From Phallusia mammillata (Eukaryota; Chordata; Ascidiacea; Phlebobranchia; Ascidiidae): 64,000 bases of DNA. The translations under genes were made by a program, and so were the position numbers. Where the stretch lies: contig QLIY01000252.1 of the NCBI GenBank assembly GCA_003260075.1, positions 64,506-128,505 on the forward strand, in the 5' to 3' direction. A model generated the notes under the pieces. That model was not told the DNA's origin and ran no database searches. It saw only the letters and a program-made list of their open reading frames with translations. Below, in pieces: positions 48,541 to 61,866 of this stretch. Within the stretch, counting starts at the first letter, position 1. Each line of letters starts with the position of its first letter.

Positions 48541-49381
48541 CAACGACTATTGTGGAAAAACGACGATATGAAATTACATAGTATAGAAACCAATAGCATA
48601 TGTAGTTAATGGCCAAAATTGAAACACAGCATGATCTGGCCAAAATTGAAACAAAGCTAATGGGAATCCCGAAGATTCCCAAATCACGCTTCATAAATCT
48701 AATCATTCAGCCCCAGTCAAAGTATCTGTCAACAATTGAGCATTCCGTTGTCGTCGTTCCAGGCGATTTATCATTGAATACTCGTGTCAATTAGGCACGC
48801 GGCATTTTCACAGCTCACCATGTGAACGCCCCATCGAGGTGCACTGTTACTTGGACACAGGTGTGCGCGTTTTCAGTGTCCTACCTTTCCCATGCCGTCG
48901 GATGAAAGGCCGTGTAGCCATCAACCCGGTCTTTTGTTTGAACGGACGAGTTTACTTAGCTAAAGATAACACTCTCAGTTCTGCTGCTACAGCCGTTTAA
49001 GCGCTGTTCGGACCATTACTGACGATTAAGAGCCTGTTTGAGTATTCGCCAATTACAAAAGCCGACATCAAAAGACCGATAATGGGTCTGTTTAGCGTGT
49101 TACGGTAAGGCTTAAAACAAGCAATGGTTGTGCTTGGGCAACGGCTCGAGGGGGCAAGGCGGATTGATCTGGTATAGGTTTTGATAAGAATCCCAAGCAC
49201 TTTTGTGGTTAAAGTTCGTTTTTAAACACTGAAATAGACTTCTTGTTGTCTAATGTTGGCCTAATATAGTTCGGGTAACATGATTAACCTTAAGCTGTAG
49301 TGAATGCTTTACGTGGGTAAAACTTTATGAGATATCGTTGACACCAAAGCGTCAAAAGTGCTTGACAATAAATTGGTACGT

Positions 49382-49725
49382 TGTACTAGAGAAGGCCCAT
49401 ATGGACACAATGAGCAATATTCCGTCGGATAACATATGCTCATGCCGTTATCAATGATATGAAATCGGGCCTGTGTATTTATTATCATAAATATTAACAA
49501 AACACTGTCTACTGTTGCAAATTGAAAATAACATACAAAAAAGTTTAAAACTCANAGAGAAGGCCCATATGGACACAATGAGCAATATTCCGTCGGATAA
49601 CATATGCTCATGCCGTTATCAATGATATGAAATCGGGCCTGTGTATTTATTATCATAAATATTAACAAAACACTGTCTACTGTTGCAAATTGAAAATAAC
49701 ATACAAAAAAGTTTAAAACTCAATG
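49382..49725. repeat. Direct duplication split by a single N
   Basis: About 168 bases, starting with AGAGAAGGCCCATATGG, occur on each side of the N at 49555. A single N here plays the same role as the ten-G runs elsewhere. The same is true at 16360. Confidence 0.85.
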
Positions 49726-51592
49726 CTTTTCAAAAGTTGAAAACGCAAACGTTGGCCAAAAGAACTCAAGGCCAAAGATTTTATGGGTCCCTTTTACCTA
49801 TTAAAATCACTTTTGTTTACTACAACCGAAGGATGCTATGTATGACATCAGCGCGAGAGAGGTGTTGTGACGCGACAATGAGCCGCGCGCTGACTTCACG
49901 CATCATCGACTTTTACCCACCCGTGAAAAGGGGGCAACTTTCGCTTGAAGCGAATCACTATCATATCCATTGCACGCCGCTGTTTTGCGATTTGACCTTG
50001 CCCAGCATTCAAGGTCACACGCGTTTACCCTACTTGTGCTGTAATTTCCGTTCCCACGGCTAGTCTTGAATGTTTTTTGCTTGGAGGAGTTGTTGACGGG
50101 GCCCGTACAGGTCAAAACGTCTTTCATGTTGCGGCGAAAATAAAATACCAAGGATATTTTTTGTCTCCTTGTTTTTTTAGGTTATTTTTTCTATGGGATT
50201 CACTGTGTCGGGTTTTCAACGGACTTTGTAATACAAGAACTGAAGTTTAAGCGCTGTTATATGAAACTGTTTTTGAACCCTACGCCGTTTCAAATACGAC
50301 CACACAATGCTCTCACCGATTCTTGATTCCAAAACAGATAAAAAATGTAAAAAAGTCAAAATGTTTAACACACGTAATTTTTGTGTGGGTAGAAACAAAA
50401 CGTTAATTGCGATGGAAGTAGCCTAATTAACAAAAAATGTAAAAACCTATTGTCAACAGATTTTAGTACATGAAATAAATAAAAAGTTTAATGTACGTCT
50501 TTAAAAGTATGATATAAAACCCTAAAGCGTCAAATGGTAAAATTATCACAGCTAGTTGCTATGTGAAAAACGCTTTTTAAAACTGCGCGAACTACAAAAT
50601 GTTACTTTGGACTCTTTTAACTCCCATTCGACATGAGCTTAATAGGGTTGATGACATTTCAACTGTAAAACTCAATCGTCAACCATTTGCTGTTGGGCCA
50701 TCAACGTTTCAAGTATTGTCACGTTGCAGTACTTTAACGTCGCCATTGCGTGACTACCAGCAACAAAAAACATGTTGGCTTCAAATCGCGAAGACATTTT
50801 ACTTGACAAACCACGAAAACAGATATGGCGGCTGTGATTAAATGTGTAAGTTTCAAGCGTTTAACGTTATGTTACTTTCATCAAAACCATGATATCATCA
50901 GACGTCATAAGTTACAATATTTTTTTTATCAAATGTAAGTTTTCAGACCAATTTATCCCCAAAATCAAATTTGTGTTTGGCAAAGCAAGGGTAACTATAA
51001 TAAATCCATTTTTTTGGATTTGGGGTTTCAAGTTTAATATCAAACGTTCTAAAATCGTCAATTTGTGTTTGTTGTGATTGCTAAGCGAGGCGTGTATTTG
51101 ATAACAGCGGGGTATAAAATTCCAAGCATCAATCAAGCGTGGGGTCATGGCAATTTAAAGTTAGGCTTGCTTCGAAATCGACGTACAATAAATTGAGTTA
51201 TTTCACGTAATTTTCTCCATAGACTACAAATTTATAATCATTTGGAAGTTTGATATTTTTGGCTTCGCTGAGCTTCTATAGGTTGCTAAACAAGCCAAAA
51301 ACGCATTTAAATTACATTTGTAGCGCATGAGCTAACAAAAACCACATCATACAGTTTGATAATTTGTAATATGATGTTACTCTAACGTAATGCAATGCTA
51401 AAGGTATTCAATCGTTAAAAAATGTTACTCAGAATTACACACAAAATCCATAAATTTATTCAGACAACGTTTAAAGCAAAGGCATTACTCATAGTACACA
51501 TAACAAATTCTTATTTCCGAAACACTTTAAACAGTTACAGGTAATGTACACTGTACAACATATTCTAAATCATCATGTACGTACCTCATAAA

Positions 51593-52582
51593 TCAACGAC
51601 ATCCAATTTCCGTCAAAGCAGGCAGAGCTAGTGGTTTTTCATTCCTTCCATCATTCATCAAGCCTTGCCAAGTTCGCCATTGACGGCAGGTGTCAATAAA
51701 ATCTGGACCATTTGGTTCCAGCCAGGCCAGATGGGCTGCAGGATCCAGTCTAGGCGCTTGCCACTTGCTAAGCGCACCTGCGACGGCAAAAAAAGACACT
51801 TGATTCGGGGGCTTGATATTTACGAAACTTGATATCATACCAGTCGGCTGGAATCACTCAATTAAGCTCACCAAATTCCGAGACAGCGACCGGATTTATA
51901 GTACAGGCTGCGGGTTCTCTTATGGGTTTGAATGTGTTGTAGCCCAGATGGGTTACTTTTAAAGATGCTCTTACAGTACTATTTTGATCAAATTCAAATT
52001 TTTTTTATGTGTTTTTAAAGTTAAGCGTTTATGTTAATCAAGCCACCAAAGGTAGGCCTATAACGTACGAGCTTCTCCAAGCAATTTTTAATCTCAATTT
52101 TCGTTATGTGAATGAATTTTCTATTGCAAAACCACAAGTGCAGTATCGATTTTGTTTCAACTTTTGAGCTATGTTCCATCGTTGTCTGTGCTTTAGTGCA
52201 AATCAGTATATATTTTTGGTTTGGTCTACAAAGGGAATGCTGGTCATTAAATTTCGAACATGAACAGTCAGTTTGAATGTTTTATTGTAAAAATCCGTAA
52301 GCCTAGCTCTTTTCGCTACTTTGAGCTGTTTTAACTTTAATCATACGTCGAATCTAGTAACAGTACGTTTACCTCAGTTACTTCGGCATCTCAACGCTTT
52401 GCGCTCCGGTGACGCAGCGCAAACAACAGCCAAAATTCACACCAACCAGTTGTTATGGCCAAAACAACACCAACAACAATAATGAGAGGCAATATTTAGA
52501 CAGCGGACTGATAGGGAAACGGCTCACTAAGCCCAGGTGCAAATACCTTGGCTTTCTCATACCGCTCGTAAACCTTCGCCAT
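51593..52582 (-). CDS. Small unrecognised gene, probable three exons
   Basis: The last exon, 51593-51777, has a strong acceptor (TTTTTTTGCCGTCGCAG) and reads ALSKWQAPRLDPAAHLAWLEP through to EIGCR and stop. The exon before it, 51872-51967, reads KVTHLGYNTFKPIREP and ends at donor GTGAGC in matching phase. A first exon, 52528-52582, beginning MAKVYERYEKAK with donor GTGAGC, also fits the phase, giving about 111 residues. The acceptor of exon 2 is weak, and exon 1 could instead be internal. A YY1-type promoter motif lies about 90 bases upstream of this ATG. Codon composition looks coding. No family recognised. Confidence 0.5.
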
Positions 52583-52664
52583 GTTCAGAGCTTGAACGTA
52601 CGCCCATCATTTGGTCGACATTTTGTACTCGTGATGCATTGACCGAATGTTTTGTGTGTCTACC

Positions 52665-52675
52665 AAGATGGCGGC
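52665..52675 (-). promoter_or_regulatory. YY1-type initiator motif upstream of the unrecognised gene
   Basis: AAGATGGCGGC on the plus strand, GCCGCCATCTT on the minus strand, is the extended YY1 core-promoter motif. Its position just upstream of MAKVYERYEKAK on the same strand supports a transcription start here. Confidence 0.4.
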
Positions 52676-53685
52676 ATTTTGAGAGGCACAGGTGGGTGCT
52701 TTACAGGAAGGGGGCACTCTCAGGAGATAAATGTTTATTACAAAGGGAGTAGGGGAGTGCTTTATTACTTGGGACCAGCTGTCGACCCATCGTAGCCAAA
52801 TGAACCACTTCAGACATTCGGAGTGGTGGTTACATTTATCCTATTCCGATTTAACAGTCTGTCATTGCTAGACAAGATAATTCGTTTACAGTAGAAACAG
52901 CTAAAACCTTGCGGGAAGTCGACGCATTGGTTGATATTACCTTGGTAGTAACGTAAAACATTATTACGGCACAGTATTCAGCACACAACTACATTTGGTT
53001 TTAAACCAACAATGTTCTTGTCCTTAAGCCTAACACTTAGTTTCCAACATCAGTTTTTATTTATGAATCTTTGTGACACTACAACCTTTTGCCACTATTT
53101 TTGTTAAGATTTTGTTTTTTAGGTAATACTTAGGCCTCTAAACACAACGAGTATCAGTTATGTAGCTTTCAAACCTATTCAGTTTTTCAACTTTTTGTAT
53201 TCACGGCACTACACCAAATATGCCAATATTTGCGGATTTAGTCCTAGTTTTGTAAATCAGGTGTAAGCATGTACACTTTTGCGTGAACATTAATGGGTGT
53301 AACAACTTACCATTAGCTATCGCACAATGTTTCAAATAAGTAAAAAAAAATTACTACAGAGGTGTACAATTTGGCAACAAGGACTTTATTTAATCTATCA
53401 AAACAACTTTGTTTGTGGGGCCTAATTTTGATTTTACGTTTTCAGTAAACAATAAAACGGAAAGACAGTCCTTTATAGTCACACCAAACCGAAGTTCTAA
53501 GTATACCGGGACGCTTGCCAACCTTTGGAACGATATAAATAGAGACAGTGAGCCTTAATATCAAAACAGACGTAAGATTTTCACCTGGGACGCACTGAGC
53601 GAGTATGTTGTCACAACCAAAGTGGTTTTAGGGAATTTCGGCTGGTTTAATTTAAGCCTTTGCTTCCAAAACACAATAACGTCAC

Positions 53686-53865
53686 CTTTGGCTTGCCGTG
53701 TGTAAATTCACGGGCTCCTTCAAAGTTATCAAAAACAGCAAGCCCTCTCTGTTGTCCATACAAGAATGGCATGACGCCATCGCTGAGCTCATAACAGCTT
53801 GAGATTTTGCTTTTCTTGTCTTTGGCTTTTCTCTCAAAGTGGATTTCTGTGTTTCCAAAAAAAAT
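53686..53865 (-). CDS. Orphan coding exon, 60 codons
   Basis: Open 180-base exon, phase 0 at both ends, with a good acceptor (TGTTTGTTACAG) and a donor GTGACG. It reads IFFGNTEIHFERKAKDKKSK and, further on, VMPFLYGQQRGLAVFDNFEG. The residue composition is convincingly protein-like. Partner exons are not certain: the next downstream coding exon on this strand belongs to the small gene at 51.6-52.6 kb but does not follow in phase. No family assigned. Confidence 0.5.
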
Positions 53866-54499
53866 CTGTAACAAACACACAAAAAAAATAATTTAGAAAA
53901 AAGTTAATTTTGATGCAATAACTTTTAAGTGTACACTTTTTGTATTTAATGTAGTTAAGATTAATGACAACAGTCTAAAGATAAGAAATGTCGCCCTGCA
54001 AAATCCTTGCAATTTTAATCACCAAGCCTTATGCCTTACACTTCAAACACTACAACGATATATGCTTTGGCAAATAAAATCTAACACAAAAAAATCATGC
54101 AAAAATCATACATAGAGATTACAATTTTTAAATGGAAAATAATTTAAGGCCATTACTTTGTTACAAAACCTAATCATCCTTTTCCGGCCATATCCTTAAA
54201 TTAAGTCTCCCAGAATATCGAAATCCCTCGAAACCCGCTCACATCAATCAAAAATCGACTCCATCCAAAATAGCAACTCCAGACGCATTTGAAGCCATGC
54301 GCCAACTACAAAAATCATCTCCATGTTGACGACACGCAAACGTCACTGCTCCAAGTCAACCCCCAGTCATGGTTTATGCCCATGTTTCACCCATGTTTGT
54401 TTTTAGCCTCCGACCGGATCATGGGTTATAAAACTCGCATGACCAACTATTAAGAATCCAGCCTCGCGTGCGCCGACGTTGGGCCCAAGAGCGTTCCCT

Positions 54500-54555
<56 letters not shown>
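54500..54555. other. 56-G run, probable gap filler
   Basis: Long pure G run between unrelated-looking flanks. The downstream flank is unusually GC-rich (GCGCCGACGGTTCC). Same class as 34013, 45111 and 61867. Confidence 0.85.
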
Positions 54556-54560
<5 letters not shown>

Positions 54561-56120
54561 ACGGTTCCGCTGGGCGTGCCCGGCGTCCGAATCCTGCGTT
54601 GGCACCAGACCGGGGCCGCGGTTACGCCGATGTTATTTCCAGATTTAATGGCGAATGTTGAGTAAAACGGAAATGTTTTGTTGGTCGAACGGTGAAACGC
54701 ATAATAGTAGTTGAAAAGTTAGACAGGGCTTGGTAAACGTGTACACTTTATTTTAACCCAGGAAAGTTGTATTTTCGAACAAATATGGATTTTTGTCCTT
54801 CTTTGATTGATTTAGAGAACAGTTTAGACAGTGTTTAAATTAAGTTCAAAAAGAGTTTATTGGCAAAGTATATCAACTTTATTAGAATATGATGCCACAT
54901 ACCCGCCTTATGTGCGAATCGCTGTATTAAACCGCAATACAAATTATTTATGATGCGTATCCAAATAAAAAAATGGGCACTTTTTGATCATTGCCAAAGG
55001 ATATTACGCAAACGACCTTTCTCAACAAACAACGCAAAATCACCCTAATGTATTTGTACAGAAATTTCTTGGTCGTAGAACAGCTCTAATGTTCTGTTTG
55101 TCCGAATATGGTCCGAAGTCTTGATATAACGTCATGTATTTTTCAACTATTCATCACCGTAATTTATAAACATCATTCGTTGCAATTCCTGTGGTACAGA
55201 ACCTCTTGTGTTCCCGAAATACATAGATATAGCCTCACTGCGTAATCGTGTTGACAACATCGCAAACACATTTGAAGTGATTTCACAAGCATTTCGAAGC
55301 TGTTTTGTCGCAACCACTAAGCCTCCTGGGTGGAAAACAAATTGTCACAACACGGAAACATTAGTTTTCACACTGAGTAACTGGAATTGCCCAATATTTG
55401 CTCATGATTGCGCAAAGTTGATCTGCAACCTTGCAAAAGTTTGTTACACACTTTTCAAAATGTTGGAACGAGTTAAGGCGGACATTTTATTTTTTCACCG
55501 CTAATTTTATGCGAATAATTTTTGGGGTGATTTTTGGTCCTAGACCTTTTCTTTGTTACAAAAATGTTTGTTTACAAAGATTTTATAACACGACTTGATA
55601 AAATGATAAAGAAAAATAGTTTAAATCAGTTTCATGATTAGGTTTTAACTTCACTGTGTGAAACTGAAGGTTGATTCGTTCCATTTATTCGTATTACCGT
55701 TGAGAATAAACGAAGCCCTAAAGCCGCCTGAGTATAGAGCCTTATATCGAAATTGGAAAATAATAGCCGTTACAACATAAATTTCCACAAATAAAATTTT
55801 AGGATACACGAAAAATTTCCATTAATTTGTGACGTCATCATTCTGAACATTGGTAGACAACAAAACAACGCTTACATTGTCATAAGCTTGACCCGTGCGT
55901 GAAATTATGTCATCCCTTATACAACCACACCGCCAAGGCGTAAGCTCGTTGATGGGCTCAGATCTAACCAATCACGCAGCAAAGATGAAGCAACTAGCGC
56001 GCCTTTCTGCTAAGCGCATTAAACACACATGTTGACACGTGATCAGGAAGCCGCGCTTTGAACGAACGTTGACAAGCGTCGTGCGTACTTCAGTAATCTA
56101 TGCCGCAATATTATCGTTAC

Positions 56121-56358
56121 CTTGTGCCGGTTGCTTTGATCCCTAATCTATTGACAAGTTGTCGTGGCACTGGTAAACCAATCGTCATCTCCTGTTTAAG
56201 GGTTGATACAAGGCGTTCAAGTAGCAAGAGAGATATCACTGGGGCTTGATTTGCGATTAGAAAGTTCCTCGGGTAAGTTTGATGCCCAACTTTTTTGATC
56301 AACTTAGGAACAAAGGTTTTTATCGCAAAAATGGTAACAAAGTGCCAACAGAATGGGT
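56121..56358 (-). CDS. Possible coding exon, 79 codons
   Basis: Bounded by acceptor CATTTCCAG and donor GTAACG, open throughout, with peptides such as GHQTYPRNFLIANQAPVISL and GLPVPRQLVNRLGIK. Incoming phase 1, outgoing phase 2, so it does not join directly to the 53686-53865 exon. It could be a chance frame. Only the splice borders and length support it. Confidence 0.3.
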
Positions 56359-56869
56359 CTGGAAATGACTTTGCGTTCTTTAATTGTTACAAAGAACATA
56401 GAACCAATACCCCAAGAAAAATCGAAACAATGTATTTACTCGACCTAATAACTGAACACAACTAAGACACAGATGAAAACATTTTCGAAACAATGTATTT
56501 AATCGACCTAATGACTGAAAACTACAAAGACACAAACAAAGTTACCCCCACAGTAAAGACATTTTAGTACATGAAGCCGTTTCCACCATTTCTAATTAGC
56601 ATACACATCAAACTTTTAAATCTATATCTAAAAACACCCTCACATTCATCCAACAATAAACTGCCTAGTTACGAATCCTCCAATGCATAAGAGTTTTATT
56701 TTAAATTCAATACACGCCTTCGCTACTGGATTCAAATTCACGCTAATGTATTCAGGTGGCTTACAACGGAGCGTGCTTTTTAGAGACTATTAAGATACAA
56801 GCAAATCGGTGTTCGCGGCAGCACCTTGAACGACGTTAGGAAGCATACGACACGACCGGGAAATTTGCA

Positions 56870-56966
56870 CACCTGTAAGTCTGATAGCGCAACAAGAGGA
56901 TGCGGTAAATGTACGAGTTGGATTTTTAAGGTTGAGGGTAAGGGTTCGAATCCCATGCCGACCAAA
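56870..56966 (+). repeat. Degenerate tRNA-like sequence
   Basis: ATAGCGCAACAAGAGG fits an A-box and GGGTTCGAATCCCATGCC a B-box/T-arm. The region between resembles a lysine-type anticodon arm (GGATTTTTAAGG), but acceptor and D stems do not pair. It is probably a decayed tRNA or SINE. Confidence 0.4.
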
Positions 56967-57813
56967 TAATCAGAAAAAAACCAAGTAGATTATTCTGCGA
57001 AAAGTATAGTCCACAGTGACACTCTAACCTTGTGTGTCGTGCAGGAGTCTTTTGCTACTGTAAATGCGAGTGAGGTCTATTTACAGTTAAAATACCGAGA
57101 TAAATTTGGTGATTTGGGCAATTATAATTAGTACCATTTAGGACAATTTCATTATCCCGAGAGTTTATACAAAAATGAAAGATATTTGAATCACAAGTGT
57201 AATTGCCAGCAAGGGCCCGGCAAATAAATTTCACAAAACAACAACTTAAAAAAGTCTATTTGACGGATGTTTTTTCAACAATGACCAAGACATCAAGTTA
57301 AAGTTTTTTTACCATGTCTTAAATTTTGCAAAAGCTTTACCAAATGTTGACTTGAATATACACAAGAATACCATATGGTTATTTCTGCATCATTTTAAAG
57401 CGACAAAACAACAGTTGGAACAAAAAATATTCCGAAACAAAATGATTGGAAAATATGGTAACAGTTTACTATACCAATCAAAAACTCTCAATTTTATTGA
57501 GAAACTAGGACACCAAAAGCAGTGGGAAAAGGCTTAAAACACAATGTCCAATGTTCAATTCCAAGCGCGCCGTATGGTTAATAAGTTGCCGTTACAAGCC
57601 ATTGAACAGTTGTTTCGCATATTAGCGCTGTGTAGCGATGTTTCATGGCAAACAACGCCAGTCGAAGCGTTGAGCGTCAAATCAGCCATAAATTGTCATT
57701 CCCTTTCTCGCAAACTCTCTCCGCAAAAGCCCGAAGTCGAAGCTCCGAAAAGCAAACCCGACATTAGCGTTAGACGGCTCCGCGAGTCGGGTTTTTCAAA
57801 GTAAGATGGCCGC

Positions 57814-60526
57814 GTCGCGCCAGGCTAAACTGTGGACGTTTTGAGGCGTTAAAGTATACGTTTTTTTCTAAACATATTTAGTTGCAAAGTCTCAATATCA
57901 TTTTTGGTTTGTATCATTAGAAGACTTACTAAATAGACGTTAAAATTGAAACCTTAAAGGGTCATACAATTGCGCATATTTATACTCTTGAAATAATCCA
58001 TATTGGCCCTTGTTACATTTTGGACATCACCGTATTCAAGTCCTTGATAAGACGAAAGGAAAGCGTCAGATGTACTGACTGATCAGACAAGTCTACAAGG
58101 CATGCGACAGTTAGATCTCAAACAGGCCATTATCACCTTAGCAGTCAACTGAAGTCGGACCAAGCAAGCAAGTTAGGTTAGTGATAGGCGCAACGCACTT
58201 TCATTTGTCGCTTATCACTATTTGCATTCGATCCCTTGTAATGATAACTTTGTGGCGCGCCTACCAAAGTCGTACACAGGCCTATGTGGTCGTTTGTTCT
58301 GCCGCTGTAAGGCTGGAATCTGGGCTTTGGAAGTCCGCGGCAAAAAAATAGCTCGGACTAGTTAAATAGTGCGAGCCAGTAACATTTCTCCATCAGTTGA
58401 ATTTCAACAATGGTTGAACACCAGCAAGTACAATAAAGTGGGTGTAAAACCTAATAGCAACTGAAGGTTATAAGTGTAAAAGAAAATAATTCATTTGGTT
58501 AGAGACAGGCAATAATGTGGCGATGTAAAGAATTATTTAGGATACTTTGTAACTATTACTTGCAGCCCTCCGATGGAGCTGAGTTACAAGGTTTCCAATT
58601 TTAAGCGAAACGGTTTGGAAAGAATTACGCGTACTGTATTATTTGAGAAGATAAATTAGGTTACAATTGGCACAAGACTAGACTGAGAGCGAAAACAAAA
58701 TGTCTCAGTTCATTAAATTTGTTTGGTATTGTACTCAATGATGTTAAACGGCAAACGCATATGGTTAGCTGAAAACTTGTGGCAGTAAACAAACAGATTT
58801 GAAATATTTAACACAATTCAAGGATTAACCCTAAGAGGCGAATTTGTTTCTATTTTACGCTTGACGAACAAAACGATAGAGTATGCGGCCATTTTGAAAC
58901 TGATCGCTGTGTTTTGTAAACAAGGCATCTCGCGTTGGTAGGAAGTCTCGGCGTAACTTCAGAGCTGTCGATATCAGTTAGTAGTTTTCGCGCTTGATTT
59001 AGATTGCGTGACATTAAGACCAGGTTTAGATTGTAGTGCGGTTTGAATTCGACTTGAGTAGAGCGCTATGGCGTGTGTGAAGATTTGCGATACATTTTAG
59101 AAGTGGTTTAGGTTACAAAACCTGAATTGTAAAAGGTCTTGACAAACATATTCAACGTTTTTAGCACCGCATTGTGAAAATATGATTTGAAATTTGGACA
59201 TAATTATCGCCGGTTAAAAGAGTTTGTTTACATAACTATATTATTAAAATTGGTCAAAAATACCAACTAGTCGGGGGGGGGGGGCTCACAAAACTTGAAT
59301 AGTGAAAGGTTTTGGTAAACGTATTAAACTTTTTGAGTCGGGCATTCTTAAAATACGATTTGAAATTTGGACATAATTATCGCCGATTAAAAGAGGCCTT
59401 TCTTTACATAACTATATTATTAAAATTGGTCAAAAATACCAACTAGTCGGTGCCCATATCTTTCGCGACAATATCACTTCATTCTTATTCTGTTTAAATT
59501 ACTATGAATAACTTTGCAATCTAAAAACGTTGGTAAATAAAAGTTTATTCGTGCATGAGCGTAACTTTATTGTCTTAAGCTTATAATATTAGGTTGTTGA
59601 CGTTATTTCGAAAATTGTTTAAACTGGTCATACCGGGATAAAGTTCAAGAAAAAAGTACAAGAAAAACTTTACAATGCATTTAATATTGCTTTTTATAGA
59701 GAGAGCTTTGTCCTCGTGCCCCAATTAATTATCGATATCAAAGAGTAACTTTGCAAGCACAATATCTATAATCAGTTTGTAGATTGGAAATAACAAACGC
59801 CACGGCGCCTTTCAGAAGCTAATCAGTTTTGATGCGTAATTCAAACACATTGGGCGTTTGGAGTTCCGAACTTATCTTAAGTCGGCGCTCTAATCCCCCA
59901 ACGTTGGACTTGGCTTTGATTGTGGAATATTTGTTAGGGGCCGCACGCATCAGACACGCGTGACTTTTTTCTCTGCCTTAGAGACGCAGCGAAAAAATGG
60001 ACATATATTCGCGGTCGGTTGTTGATTGAGATATACATTTGCGCTTTGTGCATTGTGAAGTCAGACCTCGAAGTAGCCAATGCTCAGCAAGCTACTTAAG
60101 TACAGTGTTAACTTGAAGCTAGTCAGTCGCTTAACATGAGTCGTATGTATATTACTACACAGTTAGTCAGAAATTAAAAGTATACAGATATAATATATGT
60201 GAGGGTCAGAAGACTTGGCGCCGGAAAAATGTGCCTATGTTCGGAATTTAAACATTGTTTAAAAAGTTACCTTTGATCAAGCCTTACTAACCGCCCTTTT
60301 TTCTTTCTGTGCAGAACCTTTAAAATACGACACAAGTGAATTTTTCTAATTACCATCAACTTGCTGAACAACGAGACAACGAAGCTGCTGCTACACAACC
60401 AACTGTGATTGTATAACGCTTCCAAGCTAGCTTGATTCCAACCGCTCTACCGCGACTCCATTGCCTGGAAACAAGCTAAGGCGCGCGTAGTTGTGATAGA
60501 AGCTTGTAACAATCAGTAGCAAGAGA
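57814..60526. other. FoxD upstream region
   Basis: No coding exon supported. It contains an allelic duplication at 59107-59274 and 59285-59450 across a G run (59273-59284). Three CTTTGAT-type Tcf/Lef sites lie in the last 800 bases before the FoxD start, and a TATA-like TATAATATA lies near 60189. Confidence 0.55.
59737..60277. promoter_or_regulatory. Cluster of Tcf/Lef-type sites upstream of FoxD
   Basis: ATCAAAG (59737-59743), CTTTGAT (59914-59920) and CTTTGATC within ACCTTTGATCAAG (60271-60277) match the Tcf/Lef consensus. FoxD is known in Ciona as an early zygotic target of maternal beta-catenin, so these are good candidates for that input. A further GATCAAAGG lies in intron 1 at 61386-61394. 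Confidence 0.5.
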
Positions 60527-61866
60527 ATGACAGTTCAGACCTACGGACACATGACCCAAGCAGAAGTCCAATCAGCCCGTTTTCCATATCAAGCGCGACC
60601 GACGCCCAACTTAGACCTGGCAATGAATTACCCAGGACATCAGTACCTGCAACAGCAAGAGATCAGTCAACGTGTTGGGGGAGGAGTTATGCGACGAAAT
60701 GATGCCTCTGAACAACGCAGCAACACTCCAGGTTACAGCCACCCTTACAGGCGACCAAGTCATCATAGAGCATCGCCTACAGAGATTGGCCAGTCTTCAT
60801 CGAGGTCTAGTACATCGCCGGACAATTTTCGGGACATCTCGGCTCTGCAGTTTATGAATGCTGCTGTGAAACAACTCCAAGACCAGCTGAAGTCTTCAGT
60901 AGCACCGATGTCATCCACGGCTATTTTAGATCGCTATATCCCAAACGGAGAGACTACAGGTAATTTTAAGCTTCATAGTTTATGCAGGAAATCTGTTTGT
61001 ACTTTTATTTTTTGGTATAATTCCAAAGAAGCCCAACGGGGGGGGGGTTTTAATCTGTTTGTACTTTTATTTTTTGGTATAATTCCAAAGAAGCCCAACG
61101 TTTGTAGTTGCTTGACTTTTAGTACCGAAAGTTGTAATCAGTATGTTTTCAAATATTCGATGTTGATAAATTCAGAAGACATTAGTTCACGCGTTGGGAC
61201 GATCGCAAATTTCATGACGCAGTTAAGTCTGTTGATTCAAATGCGACCCGATTTGTTAAATCAAACACAGACTGCGATGGATTAAATAATCTCCTAAGCG
61301 AGCGCGAGGCTGTTAACGCGTAGTCCAAGCACTAGTTTATCTTGGATCAAGGCGAAGGCAGTACGTTGTCAGCGGCAAACCGCTAGATCAAAGGCCGCCT
61401 TGCTATGGGGATCTGATTTGCCGTCATCGCCTTCACGCGTGGCAACAATTAATGGGCCGCGCTGGCAAAAGTTTGCAAACAATCCATCAATACTTTGGCC
61501 CGGTTCTAAGCCTTGCGATACTTGTGTTTGCTTGCTGAATGCATTTTGCGTTGATTTCGCATTTAAAACTTCTTTTTTTGGTTCAGCAGAAACCGAAGTC
61601 GATGTGACCTCAGTCTCCTCCCCAGCCCCACAGTTTTTCGATCGACGACAAATTCGCTACAACGCTGCGGACGAAGAACGTGAAGTTGACAACTCTTCGC
61701 CGGAATCAGAGCCCCAAAACCCGGCGACTCTCCTGCCTCAAGCGCTGACCGAAAAACAAGATGGCGGCGTCAGGTCACCTTCGCTTTCTAGCAACGAAGG
61801 CCCTTCTGGACAAACCTTACCCGAAGAACAGTCGGAAAGCGATTGCGGCGAAGTGTCGGGCGACAA

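Larger units (their letters stand above)
31441..51592. other. Long stretch without a supportable gene
   Basis: Twenty kilobases with no exon I can support by motif plus splice context. It contains a 17-bp perfect inverted repeat (31906-32032), two long poly-G joins, a tandem 152-bp duplication, several ten-G or N joins with duplicated flanks, a foldback near 46.2 kb, and scattered GC-richer islands such as 33.0-33.2, 37.2-37.5, 40.3-41.4 and 49.8-50.1 kb. These could be regulatory DNA for FoxD or DNAI4, but that is only an inference from position. Confidence 0.55.
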
